From Sequoia sempervirens (taxonomy: Eukaryota > Streptophyta > Pinopsida > Cupressales > Cupressaceae): DNA of 64,000 nucleotides. The stretch lies in the NCBI GenBank assembly GCA_007258455.2, contig VDFB02321327.1:226209-290208 (forward strand). Reading direction: 5' to 3'. The notes beneath the pieces were generated by a model. That model was not told the origin of the DNA, did not search any database, and was given only the letters and a program-made list of their open reading frames with translations. How positions within the stretch are numbered: position 1 is the first letter of the stretch; each line of letters starts with the position of its first letter. The translations under genes were made by a program, and so were the position numbers. Positions 34,526-45,453 of the stretch are shown one piece after another.

Positions 34526-37230
34526 CAACACCTCATCTTCAATCACTTTTTCCTAAAATTTCCACGTTTTTATTCATACACAAAAAATTCCAACGCTGAG
34601 AGCTCAACGTCGCTGTTTTGGCACTGCTGACCCTTCAGCGTCGCTATATGGCACCACTTGAAATTCAAATTGCAACGCTAGACTCTTCTTGTCCAAAAAT
34701 TTAAATTCTAAACTCCATCGCTTGACTATTTGACTCGCAGAAAATTTTCAAAAATATCAAATTGGGACGCTGGGCAAAACTGCGATGCAGTTGAGCTCGC
34801 TGTCCTGACACAGAGCGATGTTGACTGGTAAGTGGCACTGTGAGGGAACCGCTGAGAAATAAAACTCTGATGCAGTCACAATTTGTGCTGCTGGCAGGGA
34901 GTAAAAAGTGGAAATTAAATTTTAGCACGTGCTTTTTAATTAATGATCAATTTGTTTTTTGTTTTCTTCTTTTTAATCTCTGTATTTTCCAGAATCTGAC
35001 TGGTTTTCTCCCTTGTAGGTTGGAAATCAAAAAATAAGAAAGGAGAAGCATGAGGAGGATGTTTCATCAAATAAAAGTGTTTTTGAACACTTTAGTGTTT
35101 GTTTAACACTCTTTAAGAAATTTTTCACTTCTTCCTTAGGACACTAATTTCATTTGGGTTTAAAAAGAATCTTTCCATTTCTTACAAAAGGCTAAAACGA
35201 ACATTAGGATCACAACATACTAGAGTTTGTTTCTTTGGTTAACAAATTGAACAAAATGTCTCTCACTTGTCTTTTTGTGCTTAAAAAGAACTCACATTTT
35301 GCTTTGTGGATTTAAAAAGAACATGTGCTACATTGTTTTGTGAGAGCTTACTTGAACTAACCTCATTGAAAAAGGACATATGTGCTTCTCTTGTGCTTTA
35401 TAGTGATCTTGAGAATCAAAAGGCCTTTTTCATGATTTTAGGTTGAGATAAAGCAATCACCTCCACACTTCAATTTGGGTTTAAAAATTGAACAAAATCT
35501 TGTGTGAGTGTGAGTCGGGGCCTTATTGCATATATTCTCTCTCTTTGTTACCAACAAAGATTGATCGAGTTATGAATATTGTTCTTTATTCACTTTTTTT
35601 TATCCTAGAGGGCCTGCCTTGGGGAAAAAGTACTCACCCAAGGGAATGACTCAACTAGTAACACTCTAAAGCCAAGAGTATTTCCAATCAGGATATAAAT
35701 GTGGGTATTGGAGTAAACACCAATATCACGCAGTTGATTCTGACAAGATGGATCCAAAAGGGGACTCTTGTAGTATGGGTCAATCTCCACGAACGGAAAG
35801 TCCTTATTAAAATCCATGTGCTAGAATTTACCAAAATCCTTTAATCTATTTGTTGGTGCAAGAACGGTCATTTTGAAGCCACCCCACACTTTTACGGTCT
35901 TTTAGTAGAAATGGAAAGCATGCCATGGGAGTTTCATAGGTGCTGATGCTTGGCTGCCCCAATTGACGTTAATGAGCCATGGAGGGGAGCCAGTGGGGTC
36001 AAGCATCTAACCATTCGCTAAAGATAAGCATAGCTAGACTTGTCCAAGTGGGAATCCAACAAATATTGTCTTACACATCCATAGGGTTGTACTTATTCTT
36101 GGGTTACAAAATGCATTGCTTGATCGAAAACATCCTAAAACAAACACTTAACATCATCATCCAAATTTCAAACCCTTTTGGAGACAAATACAATTGACTC
36201 AATCCATATGTTACTGCTTGCCCTTGGTACTTACATCCTTAGAGGTTTCTAAACATTGGATTACATCTCAATTTGTCTACTTAAGTAAACAATAGATAAA
36301 CCCTTGCCTTGAGTTCATCAAATTTCCACATAACATACTTTGTGGGGTTTGAAAAAATTAAGACATTGGACATCTTAGTTTGAAAACTTAATCAAAGAAA
36401 GTGTTTTTGGTAAAATAAAGCCATTAAGCAAAGCTAAGCAAAATGAATTCTCATGTGTGTTGAAGCCTCCCAAAGTTCAAATCCCAAAACAAAAATCATT
36501 GGTTGGAAATCCGAAAATGTATGTCCAAATTGAATCATTCTTTGGTTATAAAGGTCTCTAGGAAGTATTTGCATGTTCTTCAATACCTAGGTCTAGGCAA
36601 ACAAAGTGTCTTTTTTAGGCTCATCTTAGGATCAAAAGAAAATTAAATTTTTTTTTTCATCCATCCTTCAAACATCAAAACTAACATCATCTCATCGTCA
36701 CCTTTTGGAAAATCTTAAAATCATCCTTAATGCTAGGCTTTTTTGGAAAAAAATAAAAAATCATCAAATCCTTGAGATTAAATCCTTGAAAACTTTATCA
36801 AAATCATCTTTGGCTAGGTATGTGTAGATGCATCCTTTTACATATGCTTATTAAAAGTCATCAAAATCATCTTGTTTAGCTTGGTATACGTAGATGCATC
36901 CTTCTTCGTATGATTGACTAAACTATCATCTTGAATAGGTGTGGGTAGATGCATCCTTCTCCCTACACATATTCAAATCATCATCTTTTTGTTCAAAATC
37001 AAAGCAATCAAAATTTGTAACATATCCAAAAGGTCCCAAAAGCCTAGCATCTCCTCCAAGATTTGACAAAAGATCATAAACATCCACATCATCCATCCCT
37101 TACATCATCATCATATCACCTCTTGATCCTTAAGATATCCTAAAATTTTATACTTTGGGCATGAAGTAAAGATCAATTCAAATAATCAAGAGATTCATCT
37201 CTCCTACTCTTGAAATTTGATCCTTGTTTT
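34526..37230 (+). other. Tat leader, 2.7 kb untranslated
   Basis: No conserved gene is seen. The first 300 bp (34588-34815) contain C+G-rich words (GCGTCGC, GCGATGC, CGCTG) that stand out from the A+T-rich background. The last part contains three related stem-loops (36819-36968). Plus-strand frames here are short and lack domains. Long leaders are usual in Tat elements. Confidence 0.6.
36819..36968 (+). repeat. three stem-loops with one conserved loop
   Basis: Loop TAGATGCATCCTTYT occurs three times. Copy 1 (36819-36844) has stem TATGT/ACATA. Copy 2 (36886-36911) has ATACG/CGTAT. Copy 3 (36939-36968) has GTGTGGG/CCCTACAC with one bulged T. The stems differ in sequence but each still pairs. 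Confidence 0.75.
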
Positions 37231-39110
37231 ATGGTTCAAACTAGTTCTCAATACAAGAAGAGCATGGAAGCCAACAAAGAAACACCTGCTTCAAGTGATC
37301 TTAGCCAAACAAACATAGAAATGAATCCCGTTGAATCAAGCAATCCTTTCAACATCTCATCACAAAATCCGCAAGATGAAACCCAAGGAGAGGATCTTAC
37401 CTTTGGGATGTCTCATGAAGAAATAACTGAAATGCTCCAAAATCTGGAGAACCATAAAATCATCAATACCATGATGAGACTTAACCCTTCATTATACATG
37501 CTTGAACTAGCGAAACAAGGGGCCAAATTACCTTTGGATTTCGACGTGAGTACCATAGTGGAGACATCTTTTCCTCCAATCTCATCCACCATTCCCATCT
37601 CATCTACATCCCCATCCCAAAACATCACCCAAAACATTTTGCAAATCACAACATCATTTGCTCCAACCCAACCCAATGTTAATAAGGGAAATGCATTTCT
37701 CAATGCTATTCAAACACACCCCCTTGTTAATAATCAAAACTTGGATGCAAATACCACATTGGAACAAAACATACTCGAAAAACCCATTACATAAGAATGT
37801 TCCTCTCACTTTCCATCATGATCCATCATCATCATTTTTCCATGCAACACCTCAAACTTCTCTCCTCACAAATTCGCAAGAGGAGGGAGATATGTTTGGA
37901 CCATGGGGCATTTTCAACACCACAACATTTTTGCAAGAACTCACACCCCTCACATTTCTACCTCTTCCACCACTACCATCATCATCCACACCACTCCTTG
38001 GTTTAGGGCTTCCCCCTCTACCAACTATCAATCAAACTAACATCCCAAATATCAATCAAAGAATTATGCCAAACGCTCAAAATTTGTTGTCGATATCGCA
38101 ACAACAGATGAAAAATACACAAGCAATTACAACATCATCAAACACCCCCCCTTAACATCGCAAAGCATGGTCTCCAAAGGACTAACCATCACATCAATAC
38201 CACCATCCATCACTCAAAACACCAACACAACATCATCAAACGCCATTCTGAATCCACCACCACCCCCACCACCACTAACTTCCACCACATCAATCCAATA
38301 CAACGCGACATTGCAAGCTGCTTTTTAAAGGGGCTACCAACAAGTGCACAAATTAAAAGCTGTACAAATAGCTACTTAGCAAGTCACTCAAGATACGCAA
38401 GCTTCCCAAGCATCCCAAGCCGCATTACAAGCGCAACAAGCCCAAGTGTTATTGCAACAGCAACAACAACAAGCTGCTCAGGCCATGCAAGCATTGAAAC
38501 CATTGCAAGCACAAAAAGTGGCTCAAGCACAAATTCTATTACAACAACAAGTGACACAAGCACAAGCACAAGCACAAGCTCAAGCTCAGGAAAATGCCTA
38601 ATATCAAGCACATCAAGCATGAGCACAAGCAAAAATTCTTGCACAAAGACAAGTAGTGCAATTGCAAGCATATCGACAAGCAATAAAGCAATATCAGGAG
38701 CAACAAGAAGCAGCTAAATTGGTAGCCCAACAACAAGCATTGTTGGAACAACAATAAGTACAAAAACAAGTGTTGTTGGAACAATAACAAGTGCAACACC
38801 AAGCACAAATCTTAGTGCAACAACAACAACAAGATCAACAGTAGGCGTTATTCATACAACAATAGGTGGAAGCCTACTTAGGTCGGCAGAACATATAGAT
38901 ACCATCGAACAACACACTGACCAACCCACCCATCCAACCCACGATTGAAACACCCCAAAACAATTTCATCCCACCCCCTGATCCACAAAATGACATGACA
39001 ACACAAATTAGGTTTCTCTCACAACAAGTGCTCAATCTTCAATCAAGGAACAGTGAAGACACCAAGAAACTTGTGTCTGTATCCATTTGATAGGAGCCTA
39101 GTAATGAAAC
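37231..39110 (+). pseudogene. Tat gag N-terminal half with Gln/Ala-rich repeat
   Basis: The ATG at 37231 (MVQTSSQYKKSMEANKE) is the first in frame. The segment MSHEEITEMLQNLENHKI and LNPSLYMLELAKQGAKLPLD follow, then a Pro/Thr/Asn linker that stops at 37794; the next part continues in another frame (SQEEGDMFGPWGIF near 37890). From about 38330 to 38870 the product is a long Gln/Ala repeat (patterns such as QAQQAQVLLQQQQQQAAQA), likely an extended coiled coil. TAG and TAA stops interrupt it where Gln codons would be one transition away. Gag forms the particle; the role of the repeat is unknown. Confidence 0.7.
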
Positions 39111-40364
39111 CATTCCCCAAGGGATTTGAGATCCCCAAATTTGACAAATATTGAGGGACGGGAAACCCTGAAGATCACATTAGGGAATTCTAGGTTCATT
39201 GCATGGAAGTCACATACGACGAAACTTATCTAATGCGGTTATTCCCTAGGAGTTTGGCTGGCCATGTTATGGAATGGTTCTCTCATCTACCTTCAGGCAT
39301 TAGAACATTTCAAGAAATTATAGACGCATTCATTAAGAACTACGGATGCAACATTGCAATGGATGTTAGTCTAGAAGAACTCTCAGCTCTGAAACAAGGA
39401 AAGGGTGAATCATTCACTTCATTCCTACAACAATGGCGATCCAAGGAAAATTGGAGCAAGTGGACCATGCCAGAAGAACAACAAGTTTGCACCATCATCA
39501 CCAACCTTGACGGCCTCTTGGAATTTCATCTCAAGGTTCAAGGAATCACCACATATGACTAATTGATCCCCAAGGCGCTCAGCATCAAAAGAGCCCTTAT
39601 GACTCAACCAGCGGGATCAAATTCATACCCTGAACAACAAAACAACCTCCCACCATCCAATTACAACAATAAACCTCGCACATGGGTGAGGAACAAAAAC
39701 ATTACTAATGATGGTGTTGTTGATGCCAAGGTGGTCATTAGTGCTCCTTGCCAAAATACACCCGCACCACAAATCCAAATCCAACACCACAATAATCATC
39801 ACACAATACAACAACCTAACAACAATCCAACAATCAACAATCTCAATGACCAAAGGGGACCACCCCAAAGGAACAAGATTTATCCCAAGAGGAAGTACAC
39901 CACTTTAGGAGAACCACTTGAATACATCATGAAAAGGCTAATAGATGAAAAACTCATCAAAGCTCCTACCTTTGAGAATTACCAAGAACTGGATGTGAAA
40001 CCTCCTTGGTATAATGAGAATCAACTTTTGTGAATTCCATAAAATCAAAGGCCATACCACAAATAGTTGCATGAGATTGAAAAACATCATTCAAGATCTC
40101 ATCGATAAAAGAATTATAAACGTGGAACAACCTACAGGAAATCAGGATCTTAAGATATATACAAATCCGATGCCAAATCATGGAAACAAAGGGAATCAAA
40201 AAGATAAAGGGAAAGGTACCCACTCAAACGTTAATCATGTGTATGAAATAGTCATCACCTCCCTAGATGAAAACTACATGGTCATCACCATCAAAGGTGC
40301 CCATGCCAAAGATTGTGGAGTCACCACAAGAGGCAAAAAAATTACCATCACAGGATCATCCTAG
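39111..40364 (+). pseudogene. Tat gag core and zinc knuckle
   Basis: The core reads PFPKGFEIPKFDKY, then LMRLFPRSLAGHVMEWFSHL and FIKNYGCNIAMDVSLEELSA, LKQGKGESFTSFLQQWR, all hallmarks of the retrotransposon Gag family. TGA and TAG codons at about 39152 and 39191 and a TAA at 39560-39562 break it. After a frameshift near 40020 the knuckle-like CEFHKIKGHTTNSC appears with KNIIQDLID, then a basic linker that stops at 40364. Confidence 0.8.
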
Positions 40365-40640
40365 CCAAATAGAGTCCCTGCATCTAGATCTGTCCCTAAT
40401 GGCTACAATGTCCTAGACTAGCTCAAGAGAATGCCCACACAAATCTCCATCATGGAGTTGCTAAAAATCTCATCAGCCCATAAGAAAATCCTAGAGGAAG
40501 CATTGGCTTCATCTACTATCCCTTCAGATCTTGATGCGGAGCAATTCCAAGCTATGGTCGGAAATATCATTATGCCTAATCTTCTTACATTATCTAACTA
40601 GGATTTCCCTACTCAACCATCTCACAACTGTGCACTTCAC
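40365..40640 (+). pseudogene. Tat gag-protease linker
   Basis: Translation in the protease frame gives a decayed segment with stops near 40420 and 40600 and the pattern ISIMELLKISSAHKKILEEA, a linker typical of Tat polyproteins just before protease. No catalytic motif. Confidence 0.5.
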
Positions 40641-41537
40641 TTGGAAGCCATTGTACATAAGATAAAATTCAAAAGGGTCTTGGTAGATGGAGGTGCGGGT
40701 TTGAATATTTGTTCTCTCAGCCTTATCAAGCAATTGAAGATATCAAAAGATTCTATCAACAAAGGAAAGGGTATCACGATAAGAGAATATGATGATCAAG
40801 AAAGAGTGTCTCAGGGCATGATCAAACTCCCTATTCAAGTAGGGCCGAATCTCATGGAAACCACTTGTCAGGTCTTGGACCTTGACTTGCCATATAACAT
40901 CCTCCTAGGATGCCCATGAATTCATGCGATGAAAGCAGTAGCATCCACTTTCCACCAATGTGTGAAATTTACACATAAAGGACAAGAAGTGACCATCCAT
41001 AGAGATCCCAAACCTTTCTCATATTGCAAAAATCTTAAAGCAAAGTATTACAAAATCCCCCAAGTACCAAAAAATGACGAGGGTCCATCCACACCCTACA
41101 TCGATCCTGCCACTCTCGCATCCACTTATGTGACAAAGACACCCACCAATCCTACCATTCCCACCATATCTAACATCAAGCTCATCATCCAAGATAACAG
41201 TTGTGGAAACTACAAGCTCCCTAATAATTCCTTCATGGTAGGAGAGTTACCACAATCTCCTAGATCACGAGGATGCCTGCAAATAAATGAGGCTTCCACA
41301 TCTCAAACGTCTCCTGAAGACTATCCTGAATTCACAAGTTGGGGAGACCTTGGCCAAGAGGTTATTGAGACAGATCCATCACATAGGCTATATCAAGATG
41401 AAAGACCAGTACCAGACTTACCAATGAATGACAGAAGCAAGGGTCTACAAATGATGCTCGCAATGGGCTATGATAGAAATCAAAGACTGGGACAAAACGA
41501 CAATGGGCTTATAACACCTATCATTCTAGAGACGTGA
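40641..41537 (+). pseudogene. Tat protease with downstream G-patch
   Basis: The protease has VLVDGGAGLNICSLSLIKQL, with DGG at the active site in place of DTG or DSG, and LPYNILLGCP near its end. The next codon (40917-40919) is TGA where the family has Trp, then IHAMKAVASTFHQCVKF continues in the same frame. A G-patch-like stretch, GLQMMLAMGYDRNQRLGQND, follows at about 41430-41490. G-patches bind RNA or helicases in other proteins and are known next to protease in several retroelements. Protease would cut the polyprotein, but it is probably inactive here. Confidence 0.78.
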
Positions 41538-42309
41538 CCGATAACAAATTCTGGCCTTGGATGTACCCCTCTGAGTATAACCATACGTGGCTGAAGTTCT
41601 CTAATTAGAATGGTTAATAATCCTCCTCATCCAACCGCAGCAGAATTACACCTACCCGTATCTACAAGTCGCATCATAGATAACTTTACATTTGATATAA
41701 CCAACATCTATAGTAGTAGTGATGATGAGGACCCCACATCCAACTTACCTAGGCTATTTGAGGATACCACTCTTTGCATGATTAGCACCATATATTTTGA
41801 ATCACACCACTAGAGTCATGACATCCGCCTAGTATATCCCCAATTCATCAACTATGACCAACGAGGACCACCAATTCTTGATACATTCAAAAATGATGAG
41901 GCACTCTTAGAATTCATGGGACTACAAGATAAAATTCCAGATGGGGATCACAAAGCAGGGTTCATAATGGAGTTGGACACACATGCCTATTATGGGGAAA
42001 CGATTGAATCCTTCAGTCACAAAAGTGAGAAATTAAGAATAATATCCAAGTCCTTGAGTGAAAAGCACACTGTGGCACTCTCTGACCAGAAAAAAATAAA
42101 AAGAAAGGATGCATCCAACAGTGAAAACCTCTCCAAGGCATCCGAGGATGGGGGATTCAATCTTCCTTTAAGAGCTATTCATCAGGAAAAGTCAGCAGTC
42201 TTGGCAGAAAAATGCAATCCGGTCAACCTAGGAATAGAGGAGACCCCACATATCACATTTTACGTGGAGTCACTACTATCAGAAGAGCAAGAGCTCCAAG
42301 TAGCATTCT
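41538..42309 (+). pseudogene. Tat protease-RT linker
   Basis: Two open parts, 41610-41813 (acidic: IYSSSDDEDPTSNLPRLFED) and 41916-42309 (DGDHKAGFIMELDTHAYYGE), sit between G-patch and RT. They match the acidic spacer usual in this lineage. The acidic tail of the G1/H polyprotein occupies the same relative place. No enzyme motif. Confidence 0.6.
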
Positions 42310-43680
42310 TAAGGGAAAGACAAATAAACTTTGCATGGAGTTATGCTGACATGCCAGGGCTTGATCCAAAGATTGTGGTTCACCACTTAGCAGTATATCC
42401 AGAAGCAAAGCCTTTCAAACAAAAGCTTCAAAAAATGCACCCTTAGATCGCCCTATTAGTCAAAATGGAGCTAAAAAAAGCTATTAGATGCAAGATTCAT
42501 TCAACCAATAGATTATCCAGAATGGGTGTCAAATTTGGTACCTATTTCAAAACTTGATGGGAACATCAGAATCTGCACAGACTTCAGGGACTTGAATAAG
42601 GCATGTCCAAAAGATGACTTCCCACTTCCCAACATCGACATGATAGTAGATATGATAGCTAGACATGAAATGTTGTCACTGATGGACAGATTCTCAGGGT
42701 ACAATCAGATCATGATAGCTAAAGAGGACCATCATAAAACAACTTTCACTTGTCCATGGGGGACATACTATTGGAACATGATTCCATTTGGCTTAAAGAA
42801 CGCAGGAGCAACATATCAAAGGGCTATGACATTGATATTCCATGACATGATCCATAAGATGGTTGAAGACTATGTTGATGACATTCTAGCTAAGTCCAGA
42901 AAAAGAAAAGATCACATAGCAACCCTAAGTGCCATCTTTAACAGACTAGAGGAGTACAAGGTCAGATTAAACCCTAAGAAGTGTGTATTTGGCATACAAT
43001 TGGGAAAGCTCCTAGGATATATAGTGTCAATGAGGGGCATCAAGGTGGATCCAGCAAAATTAAAAGCAATCCTTGAGATGGAAGCACCAAAAACATTAAA
43101 ACAATTGAGAGGTCTCCAAGGTAGGCTTCAATCCATTAGAAGATTCATAGCACAACTGGTAGACAAACATAACCCATATTCTCACCTACTCCACAAGGGA
43201 GTAGCGTACAAATTGGATACCAAGTGTGAAGAGGCATTCAACAAAAACAAAGAATATCTACTAACGCCACCAGTCTTAATGCCACCCATCCCAAAGAAAT
43301 CATTGATCTTATACGTGTCAGCAACAACAACAGCCCTTGGAGCTCTTCTAGCTTAGCATGATGAAAATGGAACGGAAAGGGCTATCTATTACATCAGTAG
43401 GACAATGGTTGGTCATGAGTTAAACTATTCATTCATCGAGAAAGCATGACTCATAGTAGTGTTTGCATCACAAAAATTTAGACATTACATGTTGGCACAT
43501 AAAATAAAACTCATCGTCAAAATTGACCCTCTCAAGTATCTACTATCAAAGGCAATGCTCATAGGAAGAATGGAAAAATGGGTGATGATATTATCAGAAT
43601 ATGACATTGAATATGTGGAGAGGAAAGCAATCAAGGGCCAAGTCATCGCAGACCAACTGGTAGAAGCACCAATCTATTTC
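42310..43680 (+). pseudogene. Tat reverse transcriptase and RNase H
   Basis: The pre-RT segment FAWSYADMPGLDPKIVVHHL is followed by a TAG at 42444-42446 and a one-base change in an A-run near 42472-42478 that shifts the frame. RT then reads ICTDFRDLNKACPKDDFPLP, LMDRFSGYNQIMIAKEDHHK, FTCPWGTYYWNMIPFGLKNA and the intact active site EDYVDDILAKS. The connection is GYIVSMRGIKVDPAKLKAI. RNase H begins near 43300 (SLILYVSATTTALGALLA) with stops TAG at 43354 and TGA at 43447, then KFRHYMLAHKI and WVMILSEYDIEY. Confidence 0.9.
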
Positions 43681-43734
43681 AAGAACCCTCTTGTCTCAGA
43701 GTTTCCAGATGAATCCATTTTCAATCTCAACATA

Positions 43735-44110
43735 GTTAACCACTGGAAACTATACTTCAATGGCTCATACACACAACATGGATTAGGAGTTGGTGTCTTC
43801 TTCATCACCCCACAAGGGGATTGCATACTAAGGTCCTACAAACTAGCATTTCCCTGCACCAATAACATTGTGGAATACAAGGCTTTGACCATAGGTCTCA
43901 GAATAGCAGTGCAATGGAACATCATAGCTTTGAAAGTATACGAAGATTCTCAATTGATCATAAATCAAGTGAATGATGAATACCAGACCAAGGATGACAA
44001 GCTCACTCCATACAAGAAATTAGTGGAGGCTCTCAAATAATCATTCATCAAAATTACATTTGAGCAGATTCCTAGAGCCAAATATAGAGCAGCAGATGCA
44101 ATGGCAACAA
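43735..44110 (+). pseudogene. Tat second (archaeal-type) RNase H
   Basis: NHWKLYFNGSYTQHGLGVGV, then TNNIVEYKALTIGLRIA and VYEDSQLIINQVNDEYQTKD form an archaeal-type RNase H next to integrase, the mark of Tat elements. The first catalytic residue is Asn (codon 43759-43761) in place of Asp (FDGS in the family), so the enzyme is probably dead. The Glu in VEYKAL and Asp in EDSQL remain. A TAA at 44038-44040 follows, and the frame then continues IPRAKYRAADAMATIGSL. Confidence 0.88.
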
Positions 44111-45453
44111 TTGGGTCCCTATTAGACATCCCCAAAAATGTTCCAAAATATGAATTCCTAATTGAGAAGCTTCTCGTGCCTACATTCAAGGTACCAAAAT
44201 TAGAATATGTGTGCGAAATCATTGGTCCCGGTGATCCTTGGTATTATGACATTTACACATACCTTCATATAGGAGTCATCCCTGCTGACCTACCCTCAAA
44301 CCTAAAATGAACCTTTGTCAGAAAGGAATCCAGATTTGTCATACTAGGAGATACCCTATATCGTAGGAGCATAGAAGGAACCCTACTACGTTGCTTAAAC
44401 GTTGAAGAGGCATTAACCGCTCTAACTAAAGTACGTAACAATATCTGTGGTTCACACTCAAGTGGAATGACCATAGCCAAGAAACTATTGAGGATGGGGT
44501 ATTATTGGCCCACAATGGAAAGAGAAGCACATGATTATGTCAAAAGGTGTCTACAATGTCAGTAGCATGGGGACCTCATCCATGCTCCAGCTCAAGAGCT
44601 TCATCCTATCGTAACACCATGGCCCTTTTCGCAATGGGGACTTGATCTCATTGGAAAAATCATCCCCACTTCATCTAACGGCCACAAATTCATCATAACC
44701 ACAATGGAGTACTTTACTAAGTGGGTGGAGGCCATACCCATGACATACATAACTAGGAAGCAAATTTCAAAGTTCATCCTGAACTATCTTATTTTCCACT
44801 ATGGTGTCCCACAAGCCATTATCTCAGATAATGGGACACCATTCAAAAATCAGGAGGTCTGTGACTTATGTGACAAATTCAAAATCCAACATCGCTTCTC
44901 CACCCCATACTATCCCCAAGGCAATGGCCAAGTAGAAGCTACAAACAAGACCATTCTGAAAATCCTCAAGAAAACAGTCAATGATGCAGGTTGTGACTGG
45001 CATCTACAGCTTAATCTTGCCCTCTAGGCCTATCAAACCAGCATCTACACACCCACCGGTGCCACCCCTTTCTCCCTAGTCTACGGATTAGAAGTGGTAC
45101 TCCCCATAGAGATCGAGCTCCCATCCCTCAGGATATCATTGCAAAACCTCATCATAGATGAAGAGTACTGGGTATCAAGACTAAATGAGCTGGAGCTACT
45201 AGATGAGCAACGTATAGATGCTTTGAATCATTTGCAAGTCTATCAGAATAGACTCAAAAGGAGCTACAATAAGAAAATCAGAAGTAGGATGTTCCAAGTC
45301 AAAGAACTGGTCTTAAAAGAAAATCAGAAGAATGTCCCAAACCCAAGCAGCAAAGGAAAATTTGAACCTAATTGGCTGGAACCATTTGTCATCACAACAA
45401 GTTACAAATTAGGGGCATATCAGTTATCAACACCCGAAGGGGAACCTCTGTAG
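44111..45453 (+). pseudogene. Tat integrase
   Basis: A linker with DPWYYDIYTYLHIGVIPADL stops at 44308-44310. The zinc domain has KLLRMGYYWPTMEREAHDYV and CLQCQ, then TAG at 44563-44565 where Gln is expected. The DDE core has WGLDLIGKI (Asp), AIISDNGTPFKN (Asp) and NGQVEATNKTILK (Glu), all three present. TAG at 45025-45027 replaces Trp in ALWAYQT. The C-terminal part (TPTGATPFSLVYGLEVVLPI, then FEPNWLEPFVI) stops at 45453. All these stops are in one frame. Confidence 0.9.

Noticed and set aside
37413..37703. Minus-strand frame within the Tat gag
   Set aside because: It is a shadow of the gag frame on the plus strand and has no domain.
38384..38808. Leu/Val-rich minus-strand frames that look like membrane proteins
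   Set aside because: They are the complement of the Gln/Ala repeat in the Tat gag.
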